Below, piece by piece: positions 39,559 to 49,448 of a DNA stretch of 64,000 nucleotides; the stretch's first letter is position 1, and each line of letters opens with the position of its first letter. The position numbers and the translations under genes are program-made. Origin of the DNA: Agarilytica rhodophyticola (GTDB lineage: Bacteria; Pseudomonadota; Gammaproteobacteria; Pseudomonadales; Cellvibrionaceae); contig NZ_CP020038.1 of the NCBI RefSeq assembly GCF_002157225.2, positions 6,158,991 to 6,222,990 of the forward strand, given 5' to 3'. The notes under the pieces are model-generated. The model was not told where the DNA came from. It saw only the letters and a list, made by a program, of their open reading frames with translations, and did not search any database.

Positions 39559-40650
39559 CTAAAAAACTTTTTTGCCATTACGAACGAAATTGGGTGCCAC
39601 AACATCACAACTTAATACCTTGTTGCGAACCTTCACTTCGCATGTCTCACCAATTGCGACGGGCACTCGTGCAATAGCAATAGAATGTCCGAGCGTAGGA
39701 GAAAATGAGCCGCTGGTAATGACACCGCGAATATCACTTCCTTCCACAATTACTTCATAGCCTTCACGCAACACGCCTTTATCTTTTAAAACCAGGCCTA
39801 CCAACTTTTCACTAACACCCTGCTGACGTTGTTGTTCCAGCACTTCCCTTCCGACAAAAGCTCGGCCTTCTGGTTCCCAAGCAATTGTCCATGCCATATT
39901 CGCCACTAGAGGTGAAATACCATCATCCATTTCGTGACCATAGAGATTCATACCGGCTTCTAGGCGAAGAGTATCTCTTGCACCTAAACCGCAAGGTTTA
40001 ACGCCAGCATCAGCAAGACTCTGCCAAAAATCTGGTGCATGTGTTTGCGGTAAAATGATTTCATAACCATCTTCTCCGGTATAGCCCGTGCGCGCCACCA
40101 GCCACTCATTCCTACCAAAAGCACTGAGTTCCTTACCTTGAAAGGGCTTTAATTCGGCAAGGGCATCTATATTTAAAATTGCATCCACTTTACGACGAGC
40201 GTTGGGCCCTTGAATAGCAATAATGGCCATCTCTGGACGCTCCTCAACTTGAACAGAAAAAGCTTGTGCTTGCTGCTGCATCCACGCCAAATCTTTTTCT
40301 CTCGTTGCACAGTTAACTACCATACGATAGCCATCTTCCATAAGGTAAACGATTAGGTCGTCAATAACACCGCCCTGCTCATTTAACATACCGGTATAAA
40401 GCGCCTTGCCGACAATTTTTAGCTTGTCTACATCGTTAGCCAATAATTTTTGCAAAAATACTTTTGCATCACCACCTTTAATATCCACTACTGTCATATG
40501 TGATACATCAAACATACCAGCATCAGTGCGTACAGCATTGTGCTCTTCGATTTGCGAACCATAGTTTAGGGGCATATTCCAGCCACTAAAATCAACTAAC
40601 TTCGCACCTTGCTTTTTATGATAATCGACCAAGGATGTTTCTTTTAACAT
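39559..40650 (-). CDS. gcvT: glycine cleavage system aminomethyltransferase T protein
   Basis: About 363 residues from the ATG at 40650, chosen because AGAGGA lies about 10 bases upstream; an ATG 11 codons earlier has no ribosome site. The folate-binding GcvT fold is evident in [52 protein letters not shown] and [24 protein letters not shown]. It transfers the methylene from H-protein-bound aminomethyl to THF. It is followed by gcvH, without gcvP in the cluster. Confidence 0.95.
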   Translation of the reverse strand: MLKETSLVDYHKKQGAKLVDFSGWNMPLNYGSQIEEHNAVRTDAGMFDVSHMTVVDIKGGDAKVFLQKLLANDVDKLKIVGKALYTGMLNEQGGVIDDLIVYLMEDGYRMVVNCATREKDLAWMQQQAQAFSVQVEERPEMAIIAIQGPNARRKVDAILNIDALAELKPFQGKELSAFGRNEWLVARTGYTGEDGYEIILPQTHAPDFWQSLADAGVKPCGLGARDTLRLEAGMNLYGHEMDDGISPLVANMAWTIAWEPEGRAFVGREVLEQQRQQGVSEKLVGLVLKDKGVLREGYEVIVEGSDIRGVITSGSFSPTLGHSIAIARVPVAIGETCEVKVRNKVLSCDVVAPNFVRNGKKVF

Positions 40651-40883
40651 TAGCTTTAAGTCCTCTACATTATTGTCGCGCATTGTAGGATAAATACGGC
40701 TCCAGATGAATGATCAAGACAGCTTTAGATCGTATGTTTGTATTTTCACCAACAAAAGACAACCTACCCTTTGTCAGATATCGCAACCAAAGTATTTTAC
40801 AACAGCCCTATCATCACTTAGTCTTGCGGCGCGCCAAGTATCGCTGTACATAATTTTGAGTTTGTTAACAAGGTAAACACAGT

Positions 40884-41951
40884 ATGGGAAAAAACCCTTC
40901 ATTTAGCTTCTCTAACGCGCTCTTGAAATGGTTTGACGAACACGGACGTAAAAACCTCCCTTGGCAGCACCCAATCGCCCCCTATCGAGTATGGCTATCA
41001 GAGGTTATGCTACAACAAACTCAAGTAGAAACGGTCATTCCTTACTTTGAACGCTTCCTTAAAAAATTTCCCTCAGTAAAAGCTCTAGCAAAGGCGCCTT
41101 TGGATGATGTACTGCATTTATGGACAGGCTTAGGTTATTACGCACGGGCACGTAACCTACATAAATGCGCCCAGCTAGTGGTAAGTGAATACAAGGGTAA
41201 GTTTCCCAGTGATGTAGAGCAGCTCGTTGAGCTGCCGGGTATAGGCAAGTCCACAGCCTGTGCAATATCCAGCATAGCATTTGGTCAGGCAACGGCTATT
41301 TTAGATGGCAACGTCAAGCGGGTACTTACTCGTTTCCATGCAGTTGAAGGCTGGCCAGGAAAACCTAAGGTTGAAAAAATGCTATGGCAATATGCAGACT
41401 CTCATATGCCGCAAGAGCGCTGTGCAGATTACACACAAGCTATCATGGATTTAGGGGCCACACTCTGCACCCGCAGCTCCCCCAACTGCCCAGCTTGCCC
41501 CATGCAAGACAACTGCGAAGCTTATTTAGGGGATGAGGACGTAACAAAGTACCCAGAGAAAAAACCGCGAAAAGCTACACCAGAAAAATCCACCACTATG
41601 CTCATAGTACGCGACCAAAAGGACAGAATATTACTTGAACAACGCCCAACACAGGGGATATGGGGAGGCCTTTGGAGCTTTATGGAATTTGACAGTACAG
41701 AAAATGCACTAACCTATTGTCAACAACTAGGGAAAGTTGGAGAACATGAATCCTGGTCAGAAATTATTCATGTATTTAGCCACTACAAACTAAAAATTAC
41801 ACCTTTGCTTGTTACATTAAATAGCGCATTATCTGTAAAAGAAGATGGCAAGCAATGGGTTACACTAGAAGAGTCGCTAAACTTAGGCCTTGCAGCCCCA
41901 GTAAAACGCCTAATCCAAAATGTACAGAAACTGTCTGAATTTTTAATTTAA
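40884..41951 (+). CDS. mutY: adenine DNA glycosylase
   Basis: The protein has 355 residues. The helix-hairpin-helix and catalytic region [33 protein letters not shown] is followed by the [4Fe-4S] cluster pattern Cys-x6-Cys-x2-Cys-x5-Cys ([17 protein letters not shown]). A Nudix-like C-terminal domain (~230–350) recognises 8-oxoG. It removes A mispaired with 8-oxoG. It is followed by yggX at 29 bp, the usual gammaproteobacterial pair. Confidence 0.96.
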   Translation: MGKNPSFSFSNALLKWFDEHGRKNLPWQHPIAPYRVWLSEVMLQQTQVETVIPYFERFLKKFPSVKALAKAPLDDVLHLWTGLGYYARARNLHKCAQLVVSEYKGKFPSDVEQLVELPGIGKSTACAISSIAFGQATAILDGNVKRVLTRFHAVEGWPGKPKVEKMLWQYADSHMPQERCADYTQAIMDLGATLCTRSSPNCPACPMQDNCEAYLGDEDVTKYPEKKPRKATPEKSTTMLIVRDQKDRILLEQRPTQGIWGGLWSFMEFDSTENALTYCQQLGKVGEHESWSEIIHVFSHYKLKITPLLVTLNSALSVKEDGKQWVTLEESLNLGLAAPVKRLIQNVQKLSEFLI

Positions 41952-41980
41952 TTTTTCACCCCCAGAAAACGGGAGTTTAC

Positions 41981-42256
41981 ATGACACGCACCGTAATGTG
42001 CCGCAAATACAAGCAAGAACTACCAGCCCTCAGCGCCCCTCCTCTGCCGGGAGCTAGAGGAGCAGAGCTATTTGAAACAATATCCGCAAAAGCCTGGCAG
42101 GACTGGCTACAGCACCAGACACGCCTGATAAATGAAAAACACTTAAATATGATGGACCCCGAAGCCCGTAAATATCTATCCGAGCAAATGGAAAAATTCC
42201 TCTCCGGTGCAGAATATGATCAAGCTGACGGCTATATCCCCGAAGAAAAAAGCTAA
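41981..42256 (+). CDS. yggX: Fe(2+)-trafficking protein
   Basis: The protein has 91 residues with the typical opening [17 protein letters not shown] (conserved Cys7) and [33 protein letters not shown]. YggX protects Fe–S clusters from oxidation and is often co-transcribed with mutY, as here. A ribosome site (GGGAG) precedes the ATG. Confidence 0.96.
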   Translation: MTRTVMCRKYKQELPALSAPPLPGARGAELFETISAKAWQDWLQHQTRLINEKHLNMMDPEARKYLSEQMEKFLSGAEYDQADGYIPEEKS

Positions 42257-42357
42257 AATTTAACCACGGCAAAAAGAAGTAAAAAACCTGCTTGACTACA
42301 GCCCCATTAGCAGGTTTAATACGCGCCTCTCGTTTAAGGGACACCCCATAAACGCAA

Positions 42358-42433
42358 GCCCAGATAGCTCAGTCGGTAGAGCAGAGGATTGAAAATCCTC
42401 GTGTCGGTGGTTCGATTCCGCCTCTGGGCACCA
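42358..42433 (+). tRNA. tRNA-Phe (GAA anticodon)
   Basis: A 76-nt cloverleaf with CCA encoded. Acceptor GCCCAGA pairs with TCTGGGC; the D arm is GCTC…GAGC; anticodon stem GAGGA/TCCTC with loop TTGAAAA gives anticodon GAA; the T arm is GGTGG TTCGATT CCGCC. All stems are perfect. Confidence 0.97.
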
Positions 42434-42439
42434 TAAATA

Positions 42440-42467
42440 AAAGCTCCGCGAACGCGGGGCTTTTTTT
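42440..42467 (+). terminator. Rho-independent terminator of the tRNA-Phe gene
   Basis: The stem AAGCTCCGCG/CGCGGGGCTT, with one G·T-type mismatch and a short loop, is followed by seven T, directly downstream of the tRNA. Confidence 0.9.
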
Positions 42468-42656
42468 ATGTCCGCTAGCAGATGAGAACCACCGCGTTGA
42501 TTCGATAAAATGCGCCATCATTTTAAACAAGCGACAGTAATGCCCACAGAGGCAAGCAGCCCTGAAGCTGTTGCGATTGTTCCTTTCCTGGTTGCCATTT
42601 ATAAGAAACCGGTACTTTCTTATTTTTCAGCGCTAGCTCTCGTTTATCCTAAAAGT

Positions 42657-43565
42657 TCAACATACTCCGTCAAGCAGCTCACAAAATTTTTCTGCCATGT
42701 TGTTTTCTTTAGGTAACTCATGTAGTCGAGCATAAGGTTCAGGATATGAATTATCAAACTCATCTGCATTTAATTGTTCACGTCGTTCATCAATGCTTGC
42801 ATAAACAGCATTGGCATTTTTGATAATAACGGGCCAATCTTCTTTACTGATTGTTCGTTTTAATTGATGTTTTTGAAAGACATCAATATCTGTGGCAGCA
42901 CTAAAGATATCACCTCGCAATGCCGATGCCATATAATGTGCGGCGGCGATAATTTCTAAGCTTTTTTCTAATGTAAAGTTTTTAGACTGTTTTATACCAA
43001 AGTCTTTCCTTATGCGCTCCTCCGTTTCGTGGCCTTTTTTGAGATTATCCAGAGTTGAGCTATAAATCGCCCCAAGCATATATAGTGCTTCTACCGAGCC
43101 GAGCGCCGCCGCATTTCTCAAAGCTTCTAGAGCTTTTGATGTTTGCGAATTAACCATGAGTTCACCAGACACCTCCTGCAAAGCGTAGATATCTCCTTGG
43201 TCCGCTAACGCAAGTAAGGCTTCTTGATCATAACTACGGTATATTTCAGCTTGCTCGAGCGAGCTTCCACGAGATGCCTTCCATTCAGCTAACTCATATC
43301 GCTCTGCAAGTGTAAGCCGGGTAAATTTATTTTCGCTTGCCTTATCTTCAACCAGTGTTTTAAATTCACTAGGAACAGCCATTTCCGATAAAGTCAGAGT
43401 ATTACGATAATCATCGTTAGATCTATTATCAGTAGCTATTTCACTAATAGGTTCACTTTCAGAGTGAAATAGAGCACTGTTAGTAGTCCTCTTATTGCTT
43501 ATTTGAAATGATATCGCACCAATTAGGCCGATAAGTAAAAAGCTAGGAATCAATATTTTTTTCAT
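42657..43565 (-). CDS. membrane-anchored or exported helical (Sel1/TPR-like) protein, unknown function
   Basis: About 302 residues from the ATG at 43565 with AAGGAAAG upstream. The N-terminal hydrophobic segment (ILIPSFLLIGLIGAISF) is a signal anchor or signal peptide. The body is helical with Sel1-like repeats: EALLALADQGDIYALQEVSGELM, and ALEALRNAAALGSVEALYMLGAIYSS. There is no enzymatic motif. Similar lone Sel1-like periplasmic proteins are common and uncharacterised. Its low GC matches the accessory region that begins here. Confidence 0.65.
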   Translation of the reverse strand: MKKILIPSFLLIGLIGAISFQISNKRTTNSALFHSESEPISEIATDNRSNDDYRNTLTLSEMAVPSEFKTLVEDKASENKFTRLTLAERYELAEWKASRGSSLEQAEIYRSYDQEALLALADQGDIYALQEVSGELMVNSQTSKALEALRNAAALGSVEALYMLGAIYSSTLDNLKKGHETEERIRKDFGIKQSKNFTLEKSLEIIAAAHYMASALRGDIFSAATDIDVFQKHQLKRTISKEDWPVIIKNANAVYASIDERREQLNADEFDNSYPEPYARLHELPKENNMAEKFCELLDGVC

Positions 43566-44739
43566 ACTTTCCTTGTCATGCTTATTTGCATACAGTATAT
43601 ATTTAAAGCTCTGCTTAAAAAGCAATGCATTGTAGTCAGTGTAAGTGAATTAACCCTATGAAAATACCTTCCTTATATTTTATCAAAACTCGAATTAGAT
43701 AATAGAATAATTTATTTTAAATGAACACCTTTCGCTGAAAAAAAGATGAAACAATCTATAAACTTAGTTGCAAAAATTAAGTTTATATTAAACTATTAAA
43801 ACACAAAAAACCAATTAACTGTGTGAAAAAATTAGGCGGGTTATTTAAAGCAAGATCTCTGCAAAAACTTCGTAAATCCGTGTTATCACTACTAGTAGAA
43901 AACTTATCTACATCAAAGAAGAGAGCATGCAGTAGATTAATAAAAACTCAATATTTTTTCATTCCAAAGCCTAAATGATTAATTAAAATTAGGACTTTAC
44001 AGGTTTAAATTTTTTTACAAAAGGAATACAATAATCTGTAATTATTTATACTTGTTTACAGCCTTGCTTCTTGAATTAATTTATTATCCCTCGGAGTATC
44101 TAAAAGCACATCAAACTCCAAATCATCTTCAAAAACCTCATATCATATGACTAATATACTCTAATCAAGAAATGAAAAATAGACGTTTTAGCTTTTGCGA
44201 TCGTTCTATTAATGAATAGCATTTCAAATAGCAATTTAATCATAGCTGGAGCCTCATGAATTAGAGTTTCCAACCTGAGGGAACATCACTGTCCAGTTCT
44301 TGAAAAATTTTTTCTTGGCGCAAGTACCGGCAGCCCTATAGAAAAGGATTAATTTTTAGTTATACTAACTGCGCTTCAGCATAAACTTAAACCTTATCAA
44401 CAATCAAAAATATTTAAGGCATAAAACCACAATTAGCCGCATAGCAATGTGGCTCGTTCTTGCTGTGTTTTTAGAAAAAAATGTGGCGTTGCGGAGCCGG
44501 TCAGATGACTTTGTTAAATGGCTAATTACTTCGAACTGCTCGTAGATACGCCTGTGTATTGGGCAACCAACTTCGTTAAGCTTGCCTCAAACCTATGAAA
44601 CTTTTTGTTTTAATAGGAAAGCACAGACTCTTAAACAACACTAGTGGAATGAAAAACCATCACTTTTTAACACCATGTTATAGACAATAGATAAAGCCTA
44701 TAACAATAATTAAATGAAAATTAAAAAAGGAAAGAAACT
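43566..44739. other. gene-free AT-rich stretch at the edge of the accessory region
   Basis: This is 1,174 bp with no frame above 60 codons and no recognisable RNA or repeat. It is markedly AT-rich up to ~44.2 kb and of mixed composition from 44.25 to 44.6 kb, where a decayed gene is possible but not identifiable by eye. It must contain the promoter of the YopT-like gene that follows. Confidence 0.55.
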
Positions 44740-45288
44740 ATGCCGTTAACAAAACTAAAAAGTATTAGCCAGAATACTTGGTTAGGTAATGGAAAAGGTC
44801 CTGAAGCAAGAATTGGATTATGCTATTACATGTGTAACTTCGTTGAAAGTGCTGATGAGATTTGGAATAAACCTGATTCTTTTGACAATGCTATTTCTTC
44901 TGCACAAAATTTTTCATCAGCAACTAAAATGATTAATTATGCGAAAGCTCAACTAACCAGAAAAGCACCGCAGATTCCTGTATACCCTGTAGTTGTAGGA
45001 GCTTTAGAAAATAACCGAATTTATCGAGGTGGCTTGTGGTTTGGCCTTATCACAAATGTTATTGGCGATCCCAACCATGAATTTATTATTATCACCGGAA
45101 GTAATGATGATGTAGCCTATTTTGAACCAAATTTTGGATTTTATCAGGTAAGTAACCCTGGGATGAATAATCGAGAAGCCGTTGAGCACTTTATAAATGA
45201 GCAATATGGCCCTGGATCTCATACAGGGAATTTTCAATATAATAATGTGAGGAGTATTAAACAATCATCTCCATTGGGATTCAATTAA
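44740..45288 (+). CDS. YopT-like (C58-type) cysteine-protease-fold protein, candidate toxin/effector
   Basis: This 182-residue protein has no signal peptide. By eye it carries the ordered elements of the YopT/C58 papain-like family: Cys28 in ARIGLCYYMCNFV, His113 in DPNHEFIIITG, and then VAYFEPNFGFYQV, where the family has FFDPNFG (Asp replaced by Glu129). The spacing, about 85 residues Cys–His and 16 His–acid, fits a compact C58 domain. YopT-type proteases are secreted toxins or effectors that cleave host GTPases or act in polymorphic toxins. AAAGGAAAG precedes the ATG. It is alone on the plus strand in a minus-strand region. Fold assignment is moderate, role inferred. Confidence 0.5.
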   Translation: MPLTKLKSISQNTWLGNGKGPEARIGLCYYMCNFVESADEIWNKPDSFDNAISSAQNFSSATKMINYAKAQLTRKAPQIPVYPVVVGALENNRIYRGGLWFGLITNVIGDPNHEFIIITGSNDDVAYFEPNFGFYQVSNPGMNNREAVEHFINEQYGPGSHTGNFQYNNVRSIKQSSPLGFN

Positions 45289-45377
45289 CTCTTCCTCAGC
45301 ATTGCGATCTTCATAGTAGGTAGTTTTTAAATTTTTAGCGAATACGCCCACTTTTGAATAGAGACCCAAGATTCTTA

Positions 45378-45851
45378 TTAACTACAAATTAGATGTTTAA
45401 TACACTTAACCCTAGGGTCTGACAAAATAGGCCCTTTAAGAATTAAAATATGAGCATTTAGGTGCTCTCTATATTTGGCATATTCACCAATAACTGAGTG
45501 AGGCATTTGCAATGCCTCTATTATGTCGAACTCTTCGTTGTATATCACTGCCACCAGCTCATCAAAGTCTTTGTCATTATATTTTCGGATAGCACTGAGT
45601 TGGCGAGAGTTATTTGTAGAAGTAACCCTACGCCCTTTGATTTGAACGCGAATGCCAGTTTTGCTGATGCCGTCAAACCCGACCTTAGAATTAGCCTCAA
45701 GTTTTAAGTCCAACGCATTTGCTACAAGCCATTCGGTATAGTCACCCAAAGGATTATTATGGGTTCTTACTACTCCTCGAGTTTTAAGCTCTTTAGTTAT
45801 TGAAGCTTGCAGTTGCAAAAGCTCCTTAGTTCCCATTTCTTTTAGTTGCAC
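45378..45851 (-). CDS. PD-(D/E)XK-nuclease-like small protein
   Basis: The protein has 157 residues with a GTG start at 45851 (AGGAGG just before). Residues ~35–80 hold the pattern E-x(n)-GFD-x(n)-QIK: GDYTEWLVANAL, NSKVGFDGISKTGIRVQIKGRRV, resembling the PD-(D/E)XK core of restriction-endonuclease-like proteins. No other domain is visible. A GCGTTA sits 16 bases upstream of the start on the minus strand, as at an integron-cassette boundary. It could be a restriction or antiphage nuclease, or a decayed one. Moderate confidence in fold. Confidence 0.5.
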   Translation of the reverse strand: MQLKEMGTKELLQLQASITKELKTRGVVRTHNNPLGDYTEWLVANALDLKLEANSKVGFDGISKTGIRVQIKGRRVTSTNNSRQLSAIRKYNDKDFDELVAVIYNEEFDIIEALQMPHSVIGEYAKYREHLNAHILILKGPILSDPRVKCIKHLICS

Positions 45852-46096
45852 TTCCTCCTTCGGCAGCTAACGCTCTGTTATGTGGTTAGAGATAGCTATA
45901 ATAGTGGGAAATTCAGATACGTTTATATTTAGTAGCCCGGATCAAATCTGACTTAGACTACTATTTATTAAATCCAATCTCAAATAAACCTACTTAAACA
46001 TTGGCTAATGAAGTAAAGTTATAAATTACTCTTAAGGAATATTTAACTTCTAGCATATAAAAGTGTCGTTATGTTTATGTTCAGCACACCCTAAAA

Positions 46097-46600
46097 TTAT
46101 ATCCACCTTGGCGTCGGAGTATTGGGACGACTGGGGGCAGTGCTTTGCGTCCGCCGACCATGACTATACTTTCCCCTACTTTTTGAAGAGCTAGTGTGTG
46201 GATGGCTGGCAGCGGTGCTTAGTGTCCGTTTCTTACTACTGCGTCTAGAGCTGGAATGGGAACTTTCGCTTGCCGAGGACAAATCATATCTTGGGTCACC
46301 CATACGCTTCGACACAGGAATTGGTGGACGCCCTCCTTTGTGCCCGGCAAGCTCATCTAACTGTTTAAAACGTTCGTGTACTCTAGCACGTTCTTGTTCT
46401 TCTGTTCTTTTTGGCCGTTTTGGCTTAAATAACCTAGAGGAAATTCCTTTAGGAGCAATTAAATTTCCAAGCCCTCCTCCGCCGAAAAATAATGGGCCCG
46501 TTGGCGCTGTACTCATACTTTTTTTTGAAGAACGTTTACTGCTACCACTCCCGCTTAACCATCCTGGAGGTATTTTTCTCGATCTGCCAACTCCACTCAT
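46097..46600 (-). CDS. basic Ser/Arg-rich low-complexity protein with degenerate repeats
   Basis: This 167-residue protein is dominated by Ser, Arg, Lys, Pro and Gly, without hydrophobic core or signal. A degenerate repeat recurs three times: SSKKSMSTAPTGP, SSKKRTLSTAASHP and GRRTQSTAPSRP. The middle (KPKRPKRTEEQERARVHERFKQLDELAGHKGG) could be a short helix. AAAGG lies upstream of the ATG at 46600, so this frame is preferred over an opposite-strand frame. It is probably intrinsically disordered and nucleic-acid-binding or an effector-like protein; I do not recognise a family. Confidence 0.45.
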   Translation of the reverse strand: MSGVGRSRKIPPGWLSGSGSSKRSSKKSMSTAPTGPLFFGGGGLGNLIAPKGISSRLFKPKRPKRTEEQERARVHERFKQLDELAGHKGGRPPIPVSKRMGDPRYDLSSASESSHSSSRRSSKKRTLSTAASHPHTSSSKSRGKYSHGRRTQSTAPSRPNTPTPRWI

Positions 46601-47194
46601 ATTTTTACCTTTCTATATTGATAGTTGATTATTGTATGTAATGACAAGTATGTTGGTTAGTGGTTTTATACTAACTTTCCATGTAAGTGAAGAATTCGCT
46701 ATTATTGTTCCGTCTGTTTTAAAATACTGTCGTCTAAATACAACGAGCTTTAATATTGGAAGGCAGGATATTGTATGAAAACTTTTACAAAAAATACAAG
46801 GAAGTCGCCTTATGCATTATAATATTTTATGACGTCATTCTTAATATTTTTTTTGCATGTTTAATTATTTAGTTTGGAACTTATCAATAATCTATATATT
46901 CACTCAAAAAATATTTATCATGTAATATCTATGAGAGCAGATTATATTAGTACTGAAAAAAAATTACTACCTGGAGTTACATTGGTGCAGCTTTCTGATG
47001 CTTCTATATTTATCTAGTTATCCATATTAATAGTTTCTTCCAACGAGCCATATAATAAAAACCTATTGTATACATGATGCCACCTACGAAGGCACACTAT
47101 TATAAAATTTAAGCATCATCGATGTAATTGTACTATGCATAATAACTATAGAAATATAAGTAAAGCGGTACAGCTCCGTTTAGCATACTTACTT
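46601..47194. other. AT-rich gene-free stretch
   Basis: 594 bp with no frame above 60 codons. No repeat, RNA gene or palindrome stands out. Confidence 0.5.
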
Positions 47195-47422
47195 TTATAT
47201 AGACTGCAATGCCTTTTTGAGTTCTCTATTATTTGGAGAATGCTCTAAGCACTTGATCAGTAGCTGCCTGGCCTGATCTTTTTTACCATATTTTATATAA
47301 ATGTCCACTTCAGCCAATATCTTTGGTACATCTGTATAGTCTCGTGGCCTATTTGATTTTTTTAGTAAAAATATAATACAAACCACGACAATCGCAGCCA
47401 TCACAACTAAACTTATATCCAT
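47195..47422 (-). CDS. small membrane protein with TPR-like tail
   Basis: This 75-residue protein has one N-terminal helix (ISLVVMAAIVVVCIIFLL) and a cytoplasmic tail, KILAEVDIYIKYGKKDQARQLLIKCLEHSPNNRELKKAL. The tail reads as a single TPR-like hairpin resembling FimV-type C-termini. No enzymatic motif is present. The gene is isolated in a low-GC region. Real by composition and structure, function unknown. Confidence 0.55.
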   Translation of the reverse strand: MDISLVVMAAIVVVCIIFLLKKSNRPRDYTDVPKILAEVDIYIKYGKKDQARQLLIKCLEHSPNNRELKKALQSI

Positions 47423-47551
47423 ATTTTCCCTTCTAACACTATATTCATTAGCGAAAAATCACAGTTTTTCAATTCTAAGTAGATTATTGATAATAGCAAA
47501 GTCCTTTGTTATATACACCGAGCTTATGTAAAATTAAATAGATAAATTCCT

Positions 47552-48163
47552 TTATTTCAAACTTTTCAACCTACACAAAGGTTCAGTCTTAATTGCTTTT
47601 TTTTGTTCATTTATAATATGATGAATGACACTTAAAAAATTTTGATGTGCTACTTTGTCTTCAACAAAATCCATAATCTTAAAAAGATTAACAGGATGTT
47701 TATGCACTAAATTCATAATTTTTTCGACTGCTTCTGCATGCTCCAAAGAATCGATATAGTGCGCAGCTAATTGAGTGGGTGTCATAATAAATAAGTCATA
47801 CTCACGTTTCTTTATATAATTAGTGGCATCAAATGGCGACGCACCTTTCACGTTTAATTTAGGCATTTCACAAACGATATCGTACACCTCATTTTTAAAG
47901 CGACAGCCTGATATCTGTGCAAAACCTATCGACTCTAGCTTGTTTTTAACATACCGGCGCATGCCAGGAGCCATCACATCAAGGTCTGACCGATCGTAAT
48001 GCAAATCATCAAACACTGATATGGCTTTAACACCCCAATCGACGATAATATAAGAATCTAGATTCAGAGATTCTATTGATTTTATGTGTTCATCTGACGG
48101 GCATGCTTGTGTTTCTGTACGTGAAATATTTGCCTTATTAATTTTCTGAAATAATTTAAGCAT
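47552..48163 (-). CDS. nucleotidyltransferase-like hypothetical protein
   Basis: The protein has 203 residues. The stretch YIIVDWGVKAISVFDDLHYDRSDLDVMAPG recalls the nucleotidyltransferase core (helix then a DxD-type pair, D-x-D in SDLDV). The C-terminal half is helical (AEAVEKIMNLVHKH). Weak ribosome site. The NTase reading is a guess from one motif. If right, it might be an antitoxin- or aminoglycoside-NTase-like protein, as often found in gene cassettes. Confidence 0.4.
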   Translation of the reverse strand: MLKLFQKINKANISRTETQACPSDEHIKSIESLNLDSYIIVDWGVKAISVFDDLHYDRSDLDVMAPGMRRYVKNKLESIGFAQISGCRFKNEVYDIVCEMPKLNVKGASPFDATNYIKKREYDLFIMTPTQLAAHYIDSLEHAEAVEKIMNLVHKHPVNLFKIMDFVEDKVAHQNFLSVIHHIINEQKKAIKTEPLCRLKSLK

Positions 48164-48322
48164 AGCTAATCTTATTTAACCTAAGTATTTGAATGCGCCT
48201 ATTAACTTATAATCCATACTCATTACATATAACTTAACAATAACCTGTAAACTTGGGCTCTATTTGTTTTAAGCTATCGAAACACAAAACCTAGCGACAG
48301 TAAAGGTGTTAAACTTTTGCCG

Positions 48323-48874
48323 TTATGTAACTATCTTCAACAAAGCCTCTGTAGTTTTTACAATACAAAATTCATCATTTAGACTAGCCAAATGTACTTC
48401 ATGTATTTCATCTGCAGTATAGCTTTTATTATTATAACCAACACGGTCAAATGTGGCTGTTGCATCAGAGATTAAAGTTACACCAAACCCCAGGTTGCCG
48501 GCCATACGAACAGTAGTTGATACACAATGGTCTGTGGTCAAACCAACTACAACAAGGTCTGTTATTGACTTGCTTTTCAAATAACTCTCAAGATCGGTAC
48601 CAATGAAGGCACTATTAACTGACTTCTTGATATGCTTCTCTCCAGGTGCTGGTATAGCTATATCCTTGAAATCGTTGCCTGATTTGCTTGGATGGAGGGG
48701 TGAATCTGAATTTGTTGAACAGTGTTGAACATGAACAAGTGGGTAATCATGGGATCGCCATACGGATATCAACTTAGAAATTTTTGACTCCGCCTCCAGA
48801 TTGTTTCTTTGTCCCCAATACGTATCATCAAATCCCTTTTGGACATCAATAACTATTAAGGCTTTATTGCTCAT
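48323..48874 (-). CDS. isochorismatase-family cysteine hydrolase
   Basis: The protein has 183 residues. The catalytic triad is visible: Asp9 in ALIVIDVQKGFDD, Lys in HIKKSVNSAFIGTDL, and Cys in VVVGLTTDHCVSTTVR. The cis-peptide-like VGLTTDHCV and the C-terminus LISDATATFDR are typical of the family (nicotinamidase/isochorismatase). Substrate unknown. AGAGGAAG precedes the ATG. It follows the GNAT gene by 26 bp, so both are probably in one transcript. Confidence 0.9.
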   Translation of the reverse strand: MSNKALIVIDVQKGFDDTYWGQRNNLEAESKISKLISVWRSHDYPLVHVQHCSTNSDSPLHPSKSGNDFKDIAIPAPGEKHIKKSVNSAFIGTDLESYLKSKSITDLVVVGLTTDHCVSTTVRMAGNLGFGVTLISDATATFDRVGYNNKSYTADEIHEVHLASLNDEFCIVKTTEALLKIVT

Positions 48875-48900
48875 ATCTTCCTCTTAAATTCTTAGATTTA

Positions 48901-49395
48901 TTAAATATCGTGGTTTTGTAGTTGCTTATACATGATATAACTATCAACATAACCTATTTTCTTGTGTAAATAAGCTTTAGGAATCGTACCAATAATACTA
49001 AATCCTAACTTTTGCCATAACAGGATCGCAATTTGGTTAGTTGAAACGACTGAGTTAAATTGCATAGCTTTAAAGCCTAACTCTATCGCTATAAGTTGTG
49101 AATGTTCACACAATCTGCGCGCTACACCTTTGCCTCTAAACTGTGGCACTACCATATAACCACAATTACAAATATGTTTGCTTGGCCCCATCCCATTAGG
49201 CTTGATGTAATAAGAGCCTAAGATTTGATTGTTTTCTTCAAGAACAAAAGTTTTTTCTGGTATCTCACACCACAATTCATATGCTTGTTCAAAACTTATA
49301 TTAGGCTCGAATGCATAAGTTTCCTGAGCTTTTACTATCTCTAATAGCGTCGCCCAAAACACAGTGAAGTCTTGGAAATTCATTTCTCGAATCAT
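48901..49395 (-). CDS. GNAT-family N-acetyltransferase
   Basis: About 164 residues from the ATG at 49395 (AAGGT upstream); a TTG one codon earlier is the alternative. The acetyl-CoA-binding core is YMVVPQFRGKGVARRLCEHSQLIAIELGFKAMQFNSVVSTNQIAILLWQKLGF, with the Q/RxxGxG/A loop intact. The acceptor is unknown. It lies 53 bp downstream of the DLH-like gene and 26 bp upstream of the isochorismatase gene. Confidence 0.88.
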   Translation of the reverse strand: MIREMNFQDFTVFWATLLEIVKAQETYAFEPNISFEQAYELWCEIPEKTFVLEENNQILGSYYIKPNGMGPSKHICNCGYMVVPQFRGKGVARRLCEHSQLIAIELGFKAMQFNSVVSTNQIAILLWQKLGFSIIGTIPKAYLHKKIGYVDSYIMYKQLQNHDI

Positions 49396-49448
49396 CAAAA
49401 TTTACCTTTTAAGACATAAAACACATACACATGAAAGTAATACATTTA

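Noticed and set aside
44250-44600. A decayed gene or attC in the spacer before the YopT-like gene
   Set aside because: Composition changes there, but no frame or inverted repeat could be supported.
46194-46628. 144-codon plus-strand frame opposite the Ser/Arg-rich protein
   Set aside because: It has no proper ribosome site at the start. The minus-strand frame has AAAGG and repeated motifs, though neither is proven.
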